NCBI GenBank assembly: GCA_025677835.1
Contig: JAIXMR010000048.1
Location: forward strand, 1-64,000
Length of the DNA: 64,000 bases
Direction: 5' to 3'
Source of the DNA: Sporodiniella umbellata
Lineage: Eukaryota > Mucoromycota > Mucoromycetes > Mucorales > Rhizopodaceae
Shown: in pieces, positions 1-13,156 of the stretch
Layout: each line of letters opens with the position of its first letter
Numbering within the stretch: position 1 is the first letter of the stretch
The notes under the pieces: model-generated
Told to the model about the DNA's origin: nothing
Databases searched by the model: none
The model's input: only the letters and a program-made list of their open reading frames with translations
Position numbers and translations under genes: made by a program

Positions 1-1116
1 TTCAGAAAACCTCAGAATTTAAAAAATGGTTGACAAGACGACAGATTGTGACCCGAAATGATAAGATAGTGAAAAATCTGAGCATTGTTCAATCGCTTGT
101 TGTGAGAGACTCGGTGGCCAAATATATCTATGCTTGTCTTTTTGACTGGCTGGTGAAGGTAGTGAATGATAGTCTATCATGTCAAGAAGAAGGGAAGGTG
201 CACACGTTTATTGGTGTTTTGGATATTTATGGATTCGAGCATTTCAAAAAGAACTCGTTCGAGCAGTTCTGTATTAACTATGCCAACGAAAAACTACAAC
301 AGCAGTTTAACCAACACGTTTTTAAACTCGAACAAGAAGAATACATCAAAGAAAAGATCGAATGGCGATTTATCGAATTCAGTGATAATCAGAAATGTAT
401 TGAGGTGATTGAATCCAAGCTGGGGATCTTGTCACTCTTGGACGAAGAGTCGAGAATGCCTTCAGGTACTGACCAAGGCTTCTGCAATAAGTTGTTCTCT
501 AGTTTTACAGATCCGAAATACAAGGAATATTTCAAGAAGCCCCGTTTTTCAAATAGCTCGTTTACTGTCTGTCATTATGCACATGAAGTGGAGTATGACT
601 CTGAAGGGTTTTTGGATAAAAATAAGGATACGGTGCCAGACGAGCTTTTGAATCTGTTGCAGACTGCTCAATCACCATTTTTAGTCGATATGTTACAAAC
701 TGCTACTGCTGCTGCTAACAGTCAGGAAGTGAAGGTAAGCTGGCCCGTATCTGCCATAGATCTCATTCTATTTTTTTTTTTTTGGTTTTCTTAGTCTTCT
801 CCCAAGAAGGTGGGGATGGCAGTAGCGAAAAAGCCTACACTAGGTTCTATATTCAAAGTAAGTCAACCCCTCTCTCTATAGGCAACACGCGTTGATAAAG
901 AAAACTAGCTTTCGTTGATCAGCTTGATGGACACTATCAATAAGACCAATGTACACTATATCCGTTGTATCAAACCAAACGAAGCCAAAGAAGCCTGGGG
1001 ATTTGAAGCCAACATGGTTCTTTCTCAGCTAAGAGCATGTGGTGTGTTGGAAACCATTCGAATCAGTTGTCTTGGATATCCTTCCCGTTGGGAATTTCAA
1101 GATTTTGTGGATAGGT

Positions 1117-1161
<45 letters not shown>

Positions 1162-3334
1162 CTGATGTTGATTTCGATAGGTTCTATGCGTTGATTTCTT
1201 CAAAACATTGGTTCAAATGCAAGAATCCGGATATCCGCGAGCTATGCAATCTGATCCTGGAAGCATCTATTAAAGACAAAGACAAATTCCAGGTAGGACT
1301 GACCAAGCTCTTTTTCCGAGCGGGTCAGCTTGCCTATCTAGAAAAGTGTCGTAGGGAACGATGGGATGCCAGTACGATTTTGATCCAAAAGAACGCAAAG
1401 CGATTTTTGGCCCGTCGGAGGTATGTAGAGGCATTGACGTTGATTGACAAGTTGCAGAGAGTAGCGCGTCAGAAGGTGGGGCTGTTACGGCTTGCGATGG
1501 CACGAAAGACCAAGGCTGCTGTACGTATCCAGGCAGCCTGGCGAGGCTGGAGAGAACGTCAGAGGTATTTAAATCAATGTAGATTTATTGCACGATTGCA
1601 AGCAGTGTGTCGAACGCGGGTGATGCGACATCAGTTCCTGACCCGCCGTAAGCATATGATCCAACTCCAGGCCTGTATCCGAGGCCTTTTGGCGCAAAAG
1701 AAACTGGCTGATTATCGAGACCAAGGCAAGGCAGCCCCACCCGAGCCAAAGAGCGTACCCAAGCCCGCCCCAATCGAGACGCAGCGTAGCTTGCCGATGC
1801 GAACGATAGATCACCAGGCGCCCAAGAAGGTGGAGCGAGCGCCGTTGGAGGATTTGGAAACCCAGGTGAATACATGGATGAACCAGTCTCAAACGGAGAA
1901 AAAGAACGTAAACGAGTTCAGCCTGCCCAGCAGCCAGGCGTTGGAGGAAGAGGATACCGACGTGGCCGCGTTGAAATCACAGATCCTGAGCCTCAAATCG
2001 CAGCTTTCCCAGACGCTCAAAAAGTATGGCTCTCATCGTTCAGAACGACCCGACCGACGTACGCCCAAGATGATCACTGGCTTGCAACAAAAGAAGATTG
2101 TGTTTGCGCAGGCAGAACATATGGTGCCCAAGCAAGAGAGGTTTGAACAGCCGTCCCCATCGACCGTAGCCCGCATCCTTCAAACCGAAATCGAGTCGCT
2201 TACCAAAGAGATGACGGAGCTGATTCAAACCGTACGCGTGGTGCCTGCTGGGAGAGGATCACGCGAACAGGTGTTTTTCTCGGTTCATCTGGTAAGCCAA
2301 TCGATTGCCCATAGCTGGGAACTTGGGCTCTATTCAGAATCTGAACGGTTGATTTCTGCTGTGGTTCAAGCGATTGATATAGAATGTGCGGTAAGTTTTT
2401 TTTTTTTTATTATTATTTTGGGAAGCTAAGCAACGGTGCAGTCTTTTGTGGAACAGGAAGCGTTCGTGCCTTGTGCCTATTGGTTGTCAAACACGCATGA
2501 ACTTTTATCACTTGTGTGTTCGATGGAGTCAGGCGCGGTGCCTGAAAGATGCCTGGGCAAGATCAAGGCGGAATTGGAGCAATTGGAGGAGATTGTGTAT
2601 TATCGGGTGATGAGGGCCTTAAAGAAAGAGCTTGAGCCTATGGTAGTGCCAGCGATGGTCGAAAGCCAGGGCTTTCCAGGGTTCAAAGAAAACGATCGAT
2701 TTGAATCGATCCATGCGTTGGGTGCGGAAGACGTGGTGGGGTTTATCGATCAGGCTTATCAAACGATGCAAGGCTATTTTCTGGCTCCGGGCGTGATTGA
2801 ACAGGGCGTTTCGGAGCTGCTGAGACTGATAGGGATTTCAGCGTTCAACGATCTGATTATGAGACGCCATTTTAATTCGTGGAAACGAGGGATGCAGATC
2901 CAGCACAACATCAGCTGTCTGGAGGCCTGGTGTCAACGTCACACGTTAAAACACGTGACGCGTCCCTTGGAGCCTTTGGCTCAGGCAGTGAAGCTGCTGC
3001 AACTCAGAAAGGAAACGGTCCAGGACGTACAGGCGATTGCTGAGATCTGCTACTCTCTATCACCCGTGCAGATTCAGAAATTGATCCAAGACTACCATAC
3101 GACTGGCTACGAAGTAAGTAACAAAACACGCTCTTGATTTACCCTGTGTGGAAACTGACTGCAACCTTTCAGGAGCCAATAGGGCAAGACATCTTGCGGG
3201 CAGTTGGCTCTCGTGTCACCCAAGACGCTAGCGTGGTCTTTGATTCGAACCTGCTCGAGCGATACGACTACGATATACCCGAACCTTACCCAGTGAATAT
3301 CAACTCTTATATTCCTGACTATGTAACGTTATGA
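1..3334 (+). CDS. MYO2: Class V myosin heavy chain, 3' part (Myo2-like), 5' end outside window
   Basis: Actin-based motor that carries vesicles and organelles in hyphal tips. Exons 1-734, 795-857, 909-1114, 1181-2390, 2442-3113 and 3173-3334 join in frame (reading frame opens at base 3) to 1014 residues. The motor part holds the switch II stretch DIYGFEHF, the actin-binding segment LISLMDTINKTNVHYIRCIKPN and the converter. About five IQ-type light-chain sites follow (IQKNAKRFLARRRY, IQAAWRGWRERQRY and neighbours), then a charged proline-rich linker, a short coiled coil (ALKSQILSLKSQL) and a C-terminal DIL cargo domain. The short coiled coil plus DIL separates it from class I and II myosins. 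Intron 3 contains an AG microsatellite. The P-loop and switch I lie upstream of the window. Family assignment is firm; the yeast-style symbol is by analogy. Confidence 0.95.
1115..1180. repeat. GAAA/AG microsatellite inside a myosin intron
   Basis: The 66-nt intron is almost wholly AAAG repeats passing into a perfect AG run (about 1118-1150). It is flanked by a good donor (GTAAAG) and acceptor (GATAG), so the repeat is carried as intron filler. Confidence 0.85.
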
Positions 3335-3813
3335 TCGATTTTGAACCAAATCAAGACAACTCATTTTTTTTTTTTTTTTACTAGTTAAATTCACAACGCG
3401 TTCCCAAGATGATGATGCTCAACCGTATCTAATAAACCCATTGTTACCCATTCTATTGTATCTACTTGCATTACGAGGAGAAACGTATTGTACAAGAAAA
3501 TAAATAAAGGGGTGTGTAGAAGGAGGACGGGGGGTTTCTATAAAAAAAAAAAGGAAGATCTGTGCAGATCAATCTCTAGTGGGAGGGATTGAAAGGGACT
3601 TCTTTTATTAGCTTTTAGGAAGAACACTATAGAATCTTTAGATAAAGAATAGACATGCAATTTTCTTTTATAGACAAGAAATAAACAAATGAAAAAAAAA
3701 AAAAGAAAGAAATGACCTTTTTTTTTTTTTTTTTTTTTTCCATTGTTATTTACAATGATATATATGTGTGTGTGTATGAGGAGGTGAGGAGATGAATGTG
3801 CGAGGGAGGTATT
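3335..3813. other. Convergent intergenic stretch, homopolymer-rich
   Basis: Lies between two 3' ends. Holds T runs (about 3364-3379 and 3718-3739) and A runs near 3542 and 3692, with AATAAA-type signals (3501-3508). No coding or RNA gene seen. Confidence 0.6.
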
Positions 3814-4927
3814 TTATGCAAAGTAATCCATTGGGATTGGTATATCAGAAAGCATAGCCCGGATGGAAGGTAGTTTCTGTGGCTGTTTAGTATTGTTCAT
3901 GGGCTGCAGCAAAAAAGGAGTTGTGGGTGGGGACAGACTGGGCGAGATAGGTAAGCCTCTCAATTGAGTAGCCTGGCTGGCCAAGAGATGAAGGTTGTGC
4001 TCCTGTGGAGGTAATGGGGGCGGGGGTGGCAGTGATTTCTTTTCATGCTTTGGTTTTTTATGGTTGCTGTAGTGCACATAGGCTCCTTTTTTTCGTTTGA
4101 TGTCCGGGAATGCCGTCGGCTTGTCCTTGATAAATCGGGTGATTTTGGAAGGAGGGGCTGTGAAGACGGCTTGTAATTGCCGTGTTTCGATAATGGCTTG
4201 CTGTTCGCGCTTCATTTTCTCGACCGATTGAAGGGTGTGTGCGATGGCGGGGTTGGGTTGTAAGTCGGTTACGTCTGTGGACAGCCAACGATTGAGTACG
4301 CTAGAGAGATGGATGGTGGTGGTGGTGATAGGTCGATACTGCTTTTTCCCTCCCTCTTCCATGAGGCTAAGTATCCAAAGTGTCCAAATTGTGTGTGTGT
4401 GTGTGTGTGTGTTTAGGAACGGTTTCTATTTCCTTATTTACGCATAAAAAGACTTACATCTGGGATGCATTATTATAAGCGGTCTTATTTTCTGTTTTGG
4501 TTTCGGATAAGGAGCCAAAGAAAGGCTCGTTTTCGATGGGGGGAGAGAATGTCAAGTCGAGCTGCTCTGATGAAGGCTGTGCTTTATACCAAAGATCGTG
4601 AGCGATACACTTCAACAAAGGGTCTGCCACATATCCCAAAAGCTCATCCTCCGATAGTTTACAGAGCTCAGCCAGATAAAATTGATTGAAACAACGTGCC
4701 ATCTGTATTACGCTGGGTGTCATTACAAACATGCGGCCGTCACTGGCTCTAGAGAAATGATGGGGGTTGGCCTTATACAGCCTATGAAGTGTTGCGGCTG
4801 TATCCAGTCGATGAAAAAATAGAACGCTTAAATCCTCCAGACAGAGCCATTTAAACGAGTCGATAGAATAAATACAAAAGGGCTTAATATAAGAATAGTG
4901 TCCTAGAACGATACAGTGGGTGGACAT
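3814..4927 (-). CDS. Hypothetical protein, two exons
   Basis: Exon 1 is 4927-4458 and exon 2 is 4366-3814. The donor GTAAGT at 4457 and acceptor CTTAG before 4366 join in frame (AT|C) to about 340 residues. The N-terminal half is folded-looking, with conserved-type hydrophobic pattern (LEDLSVLFFHRLD, ELLGYVADPLLK). The C-terminal half is basic and low complexity, with a proline run (PPPPPLPP) and several SP/TP sites, as in nuclear or signalling scaffold proteins. The intron carries a GT microsatellite. I do not recognise the family. The start is the first ATG after a long T run on its own strand. Confidence 0.6.
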
Positions 4928-6402
4928 TGAACTACCAAAAAAAAAAAAAAAAAAAAAAAAAAAGAATATAAAAAAGAAAAAGGAAAAAAGAAATAAATAA
5001 ACACAATAATAAACATAATAATAATAATAATAAACATAATAATAATAAACATAATAATAATTATATGCATTTCAGTCATTTCACACTCACATACGCGTAA
5101 TATGAATAGAATTCTTTTTTTGTATAAAGAAAGAAAGCCTTTTCTGCTTAAAAAGGTTGTTTTATTTCTTGAGTCATTTCTATACAAATCTATACATGTG
5201 TGTTTTTCAAGAGGCCTATTATCTTAAAAACATGATCCTTACATATTCTGTCATAAAAAAGTCATTCTTTGGGGGGCAAAAAAAAAAAAAAAAAAAAAGA
5301 GGAGAAAAACAAACATACATCAACGCACTTTTACACACAAAGAGACATACTACTTGGCTAAGGGGTGTCTGTGTTTATATCCATAGTGTTTATATCCATA
5401 ATGTGTGTGTGTGTGTGTGTGTGCGTATATTATGTTGGTAGCGCAAATGATTCTTTAACTCCTTAAATGTATACAAAACATCCCCCCCACTTGACTTCCC
5501 CCCCCTTTTTTTTTTTTTTTTTTTCTTTTCCTTGTCTGTTTAATTGACAAATCAAATGAACGGTTGTTTCACCTGTCGTCATGTTTCAGGTGTTCGGACT
5601 CTGAAAGATTGAAGGGTGCGTTCTCTCTACTTTAACTTTCTAGCCCCCTAAAACCACAGGCTCTGTCCATGCATACTTTGAGAGTCTCCTTGAAATACAA
5701 CGCTGTGTTTACAGTGGATTCTCCTTAAAAAAAAATAAAAATAAAAGCAGCAAAACAAAACAAACAACCTTTTGTATTTACACTAAAACGAAGCTTTTTT
5801 TTTGTTTTTCCGCTCCACTTGGGCCGTTCTTTTCTCCTTTGCGTACGTTAGCTGAATTGAGCGTGCCAAAGGGCGGAATCGTTTTCCGTTGCAAGAAACT
5901 TTAATTGGAAACGATCGTGTCACCAACGCTGCTCTGTTTTTGAATGCCAGCCTTTGTCTGTATTGACAGTCTTTGGACCAATAGCAATGCAGCCCTCGAT
6001 AGGTCATTGTTGTTACTACTGCCAAAAGTTTGAAGTCTGAGACGATCCTTACACAGGCGGATGTGACTTGTTAGCTGTCTTTGTTCTGGCTGTTGGAAGC
6101 CAAGGGTGTTCTTGGTTTGCACAAGACACTTTTGGCTTAGAAAAAGAGAGAGAGAGAAAGAGAGAGAGAGAGCAGTGTATACCCTTGACTTACACTCGGA
6201 GCAATCGTACGCTAACCCTTCACCCTTGGCAGCCAACAGGACCGAAATCATCATGGATTGAAAACAGTGCTTGACAAGAAGGGGGGGGGGGAATGGTTTG
6301 CCTAGACAAGGAGAATTTCAAAGTCCTCATTAAAAAAAGATGATAAATATTTAAAAGGGTAATTTTTTTTTTTTTTTTTTTTTTTTTTTCCCTCATTTTT
6401 CG
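4928..6402. other. Long intergenic stretch with low-complexity DNA and an unexplained GC-richer block
   Basis: 4937-5060 holds an A run and ATA/ATAATA arrays; 5281-5299 an A run; 5404-5421 a GT run; 5500-5524 C and T runs; 6363-6390 a T run just before the next gene. 5800-6260 is less AT-rich, has open frames on the minus strand and an inverted repeat, and is treated in the findings. No gene could be assigned. Confidence 0.5.
6363..6390 (+). promoter_or_regulatory. 28-nt poly-T tract ending 12 nt before the carboxylesterase start
   Basis: Uninterrupted T run directly upstream of ATG 6403. Similar runs precede several other starts in the window. Could act as a poly(dA:dT) nucleosome-excluding element or as the pyrimidine tract of a 5' leader; the sequence alone does not decide. 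Confidence 0.4.
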
Positions 6403-8287
<1,885 letters not shown>

Positions 8288-8325
8288 TCAAAATACACTA
8301 CGGATCGGACCTGTACAACCCTTTT

Positions 8326-9323
8326 CTACTCTTTATTGCTCTTGTACACAAAAAATTGAATAAAGATCTACCAAATTGAAAAAAAAAAAAAAAAAAAAAG
8401 GAGTGAGATTCGTTCTGAATACGAGGTGGAGGGGGGCATTTACCACAAAATCAAAGACCAAAGTCCCTAAACTTCCAGCAATCCAGGATAGATTCTTGAT
8501 GAGATAATCACTTTTGGTGGATTTAAGAAAGATAGACTAAGGCAGGAAAAGGGGAGGAGGAGGAGGAGGTGAGAAGATGTCTTTGTTGGATTGACTTACA
8601 GAAGTATAGAACAAATTGCCCATCACCGCACACAGAAACATGCCGATACTCAAACCTTCAGTACTCTTGTTTTTATAGTTCTGCACCAACTGAGGTACAC
8701 GGCTCGCGATATAGAGCGTGGCGCTGGACCAGCCCATGATCTGAGGTAACCAGAAAGCCTCGGCCGCATCGTCTTCATGCTCGTGGACTGACCAATAACT
8801 ATAGCAAGAGACCAGTGTCACCAGCACAATCGAACTGGCGGCAATCCAATGAGCCAGCATTTTATTGCTTTCCTGTCTTTTGCCCCGTACGATCAATCGA
8901 CTGGTCTCGGTCGCTGCCTGTTGTTGTTGTTCACTGTCATCGTTCACTGTTGCTTTTTGATAATAAATCACTTGCCATATCAGCCCCATATCGGCTACTG
9001 TATAATACAGGGCCAAAAAGAACTAGGACATCCTTTTTTTAGATTTTCTTTTTATTTATTTTTTTTTTTTTTTTTTGGCTTGTACCATCGTCACCAAAAG
9101 ATCCTGCATAATCACACCCAATAAATTAAATATATCGCCTGCTAACCAAATCACTAGGAATGTCATCGATAATCCATCTCCACTTTTGCGTGTGTAGTTT
9201 TCCCATAACTGTCTGATACTCCCTTTAGTCTCCTTCCATCTTCTTTTCGATCACTTACGGTGTAAACACAATCAACCAACATAGAATCGAAAGATAGCCG
9301 GTAAGTGTAGAGAGATCCATCAT
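8326..9323 (-). CDS. YPQ1: PQ-loop vacuolar basic amino-acid transporter (YPQ1/RTC2-like)
   Basis: Exports Lys/Arg/His across the vacuolar membrane in the family. Exons 9323-9259, 9212-9086, 9022-8600, 8536-8444 and 8367-8326 join in frame to 249 residues. Two PQ loops are seen: TPQLWENYTRKS with DGLS, and VPQLVQNYKNKSTEGLS. There are seven hydrophobic spans and a conserved tail (KNLSWIAGSLGTLVFDF, then IQFFVY). The last exon encodes only 13 residues plus stop and starts 80 nt upstream of the next 3' end; it lies in what should be the carboxylesterase 3' UTR, so the two transcripts should overlap in antisense. ATG 9323 is followed at once by a second in-frame ATG (9320). Confidence 0.93.
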
Positions 9324-10355
9324 AAAGAAATAAATAAAAGAAAAAACAAAAAACTAAAATTAAAATTAAAATTTTTTTTTCATATATAAGCTTTTTAGAG
9401 CCTTTTTTTTTTTTTTTTTTTTTTTACTTTGTCAAAGGCTAAATTGGATTCAGACACGAGTCATAATTTATAAATAATAATAATAATAATAAAAAAAAAC
9501 ACACAACAAATAAATAATAAACAGGTTACCCTTAAAAAAAAAAAAAAAAACTTACGGTGAACTATAGAAATGTTTTCGTTTATTAAAAAAAAAAATAAAA
9601 AAAAAAAAAATGACACACTCTTCCAATCAAAAAAGGTTCAAAATTAGATTATAGTTGCGCTAAAAAATGACTGTGTGTCGTTTTTTTTTTTTTTTTTTTT
9701 CTTCTCAAGACACCCCTTGGATGCAATTGTTGACAGACAAACATTGGCTTTGTTATCCTCTTGCAAACAACCACAAGGGGGTACTTGTAAAAACAAAGGC
9801 GATCACAGTTTGTTTTATTAGCCAACAACTTAACGCTGTGGACAAGAATCACTTTTTTTATTATGATTGGGCTGTTGTTTTTTTTTTTTTTGACAGTGGT
9901 AACACAGTAGATCACAAGCTTGGGTTGATCTATTCATTCATCCAAAATTAACCACTCCACTTCTTGGGTGAAAAAAAAAAAAAAAAAAAAAAAAAACGGG
10001 GGGATCTACAAAGAGCGGGAGATGATCTTAGACCCTCAGAGAGAACAAAAGCGGGTGTGCATCTTGTGAAGACTACATTATTTACTGCCAACTTAGAAGG
10101 GAGTACTGTACTAAAACTACAAAGTTGGAAATCGTACACTCAGAGAAGTCCATCATGGCTTGCTGAGCAAACCAATAAAAAATCATGTTTACTTTTTTTA
10201 AGAAGAAAAAAAAAAAAACATACTACAAAAAAAGAGATTATGATTTTCACTATTTTAATCAAAAACAACCAAAGAAAGAAAAACGAAATAAACAATAATA
10301 AAAATAAAAAAAAAAAAAAAAAAAGAAAAAACACGCACACCAGAAGCAGATGTTT

Positions 10356-10391
<36 letters not shown>

Positions 10392-10429
10392 GTCTTAGTC
10401 CCCAGCTTGTTCTTTTTTGTTTTCTATGC
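9324..10429. other. Intergenic, dense in homopolymers
   Basis: T runs near 9404-9425, 9681-9700 and 10358-10386; A runs near 9533-9550, 9588-9610, 9970-9996 and 10307-10324; ATA triplet arrays near 9475-9492. Short open frames here are products of these runs. No gene seen. Confidence 0.6.
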
Positions 10430-11094
10430 TTAGAAGTAAGACATGTCACCGAACTTTTCCTTATAACCAGGAACGCTCCAATCACCCTTCTTGATGCTTT
10501 CTTCAACTTCCTTGATAAGCTTGGGGTTGGCAGCAACAACATCGTCCACCTAGAAAAATAAAAAAAAGTAAAAAATCAAAGCAACTTTGGTTTTACAGCC
10601 AAAAAGAAATTTACCTTGAGTTGTTCAACAGGGCGAGATTGTTCAATGTTGCTCAAAGTAGCTTGAAGATCCTTGAGTTCATTTTCAATTTGCTTTACAG
10701 TCTTTTCAGCCTTGGAAACCTATATTAAAAGAAAAAAAAAATTTTTTTTTTTTTTATAAAAATGAGTCAAGGTGACGTTAACAGGATTTGTCTCTCTATT
10801 TACAGCCTTGGTTTCGAATTGTGAGATGACATCGAGTTGAGCGTTCAAGTTGTAAGTGACGGGCTTGAATCCACCAAGAGCCTTTTCGGCTTGGTCAACA
10901 ATCTTTTGGTTCTTGAGCACATTACGATAATGAGCAAAATCAACCGTGGTGCTTTGTTCCTTCAATTCCGAAAGAACACGCTTGACTTCTTCATTACGCT
11001 TACGGAAAGCTTGAAGAGATTGAACGGTTTCTTGAGGAAGGGTGACGTTCAACTTGGACCAGTTGATGGCAGCAGCACGAACAGAAGAAGCCAT
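10430..11094 (-). CDS. ATP7: Mitochondrial F1Fo ATP synthase subunit d
   Basis: Peripheral-stalk subunit on the matrix side of complex V. Exons 11094-10804, 10719-10615 and 10549-10430 join in phase 0 to 171 residues, normal for the family. N-terminus is AAINWSKLNVTLP, the interior YNLNAQLDVISQFE, and the C-terminus is GDWSVPGYKEKFGD. There is no separate cleaved presequence, as in other fungal subunit d proteins. Every exon ends on a whole codon. Introns are 84 and 65 nt. Confidence 0.95.
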
Positions 11095-11481
11095 TTTTTT
11101 TTACTTTAGGTTTAAATAAAAGAGAAAGGGTAACCGCTCTTTTTTTTTTTTCAACCACTCTAACCTCACACCCACATAAGACCACCCCCCTCCCCTCTCT
11201 CGCCCGTTCAAAGCCTCCCCCCGCCCAACACCGCGGAATTACAATTAAATGTTACGTCAGAGGAAAGCCTCCCTTGGACAGCAGTGCATAAACAACAACA
11301 AAAAAAAAAAGGAGACAATGTCTACCTAGTGACCAAAGTCTTTTTCTTCACAGGAGAGGTGTCGATGGAAGGTTGCTTTTGCGAGCACACGGCGATATCG
11401 GATATACGATTAGCCGAATACAAAAAAAAAAAAAAAAAAAAGCTATGTACATTTTAATTTATTTGAAAGCGATGAATCAAG

Positions 11482-11484
<3 letters not shown>

Positions 11485-11526
<42 letters not shown>
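11485..11526. repeat. (GT)n microsatellite
   Basis: About 21 perfect GT units, 50 nt beyond the cyclin stop codon, probably inside its 3' UTR (as CA on the transcript). Confidence 0.95.
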
Positions 11527-11528
<2 letters not shown>

Positions 11529-11576
11529 CGCGTGTTGTGTGCGCCTGTATATATCAAGGGAATGTGAGGATGAGGT

Positions 11577-12204
11577 TTATGAGAACGAACGTTTGAGATC
11601 CTTGACAAGCTGATCAATTTCAATCAAGTCTACATAGAGGTTATACTACGCTTAATCGAGTTAATAGGGTAAAGAACAAGAGATCTCTTTTGTTTGTTTA
11701 CGTCAATCACAGCTATTATTCAAAGGGTTAGCATCTTCTTTTGATAAAGAAAAAGTCTTACATAAAAAGTAACGTTCCATTTCGTTCATGTCTTTTGGGG
11801 TATAGAGGGGTCCAGTGAATCGATAGATAGAGCGGGCCATACGATTGGAATCTTCAACAAACTTAGATGCCAACACAGCTGCACAGATGAACATTTTGTA
11901 ATGTGTATCGAATTCTATCCATCGGGTTAACGATAAAGAGACTGTAGAAAACTTTACCTCCACGCGATCTTTGAGGTAATTTGTTCTTGAGACGTTCAAG
12001 ATAAATCAGCGCCACAACAAGAATCGTCGGCGTCAGTCGGCAGTGGCGGAACATATGATTAATAAAGATATCCAGCGTCGGTAGCAGACGATGTTGATAA
12101 CATAGCTTTTCTTTTGAACACTCCAAGAGTGATTTGATATTCGTGGCTGTATAGGCAATCAGATGATTCACCGGTAGCTTATGTGTTGAAACTGTACTAA
12201 TCAT
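11577..12204 (-). CDS. Short Pho80/PCL-type cyclin with an 11-nt micro-exon
   Basis: Predicted activator of a Pho85/Cdk5-type kinase. Exons 12204-11958, 11914-11762, 11712-11702 and 11645-11577 join to 159 residues. The cyclin box shows LTPTILVVALIYLERLK, then HYKMFICAAVLASKFVED and the hallmark MNEMERYFLSVIDYNLYV, which is only restored when the 11-nt exon (CT GTG ATT GAC) is included. The protein is little more than the box, shorter than yeast Pho80. The first intron is only 43 nt. Which phosphate or cell-cycle role it has cannot be told. Confidence 0.85.
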
Positions 12205-13125
12205 TGAAAGATAGGGAACAGAAAGAGAAAGCAAGAAATTAAAATAAAACAAAAGTATTATTTATACCCCCCCCTTTGCCTTTACAAGGTTAAATAACCT
12301 AAAAAAGGTCTTTTTTTTTTTTAAAAAAAATTTTTTGGCTTAGATTCATAAATCAATACCCACACGCATCTCATTTTTCGTGTAATAAACAAAACTAGTT
12401 GCTTTTTTTCTTTTATTGAATTTCTTAAAACTATTGTATTAAAAAAAAAAAAAAATGATACTTTGCATAGAACAGTTCTTTTCAGTCAAGTGGTTTGTCT
12501 GCTTTTAAACTTCCATTGTTCTCTATTCTATCGTTGGTTGTGGAATCATTGATTCTTTAAAGTCTTTTTTTAAGATAAACAAAACAATAAACCCAATAAC
12601 CCTATTGCCTCTTTTTATTGTTATTATTTATCAACGCTTAAATATCCCCCCCTTCTCTCTTTCTGTTTTAACTTTTTTTTTTTTTCTTATCTTAAATACT
12701 ATAAAAATAGACCAAATTTGGATAATTTATTTTATTTTTCTAGTGCTACTCTTTCTCTTCCCGCATTCTCCCTGAGTTTTTTTTTCTATTTTTTTTTTTT
12801 TTTTTCTCTAATAAAGATAACCAAAATAGACATTAATAGACATTACTTTAAAAAAAAAGAGTCTTTAAGGATGCCTAGATTCGTATCCTTATCCCTGTAT
12901 GTACAGCGTAGATAGAGTGCAAGACAAACCAAGAAAAAAGAGCTCGGTATCGAGTCACGTAGATATACAAGCTATTTTCATTTTATTTTGCTTAGATAGG
13001 AAACCTCTATAACATATCGATCACACGTTTGGTGCCTCTTTCTTTCTTCATGCTTGTCCATCTGTTTTCATCAGTTTTGAGTAACAATCAATCTCCGGTG
13101 GCTCACTCTTTTTAAATCTGTAGAC

Positions 13126-13156
<31 letters not shown>

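Noticed and set aside
1569..1892. Minus-strand frames over the myosin neck
   Set aside because: Antisense of the IQ repeats; myosin coding evidence on the plus strand is decisive.
4903..5187. Minus frame rich in Ile, Met and Phe
   Set aside because: Translation of ATA/AAT arrays and an A run; no gene-like part.
5550..5613. Short Cys-containing peptide (MNGCFTCRH) and CACCTG...CAGGTG hairpin
   Set aside because: Only 18 codons, no zinc-cluster spacing, and the pairing is too short to mean much.
9970..10398. 144-codon plus frame and its minus partners
   Set aside because: Made of poly-Lys and poly-Phe from homopolymers.
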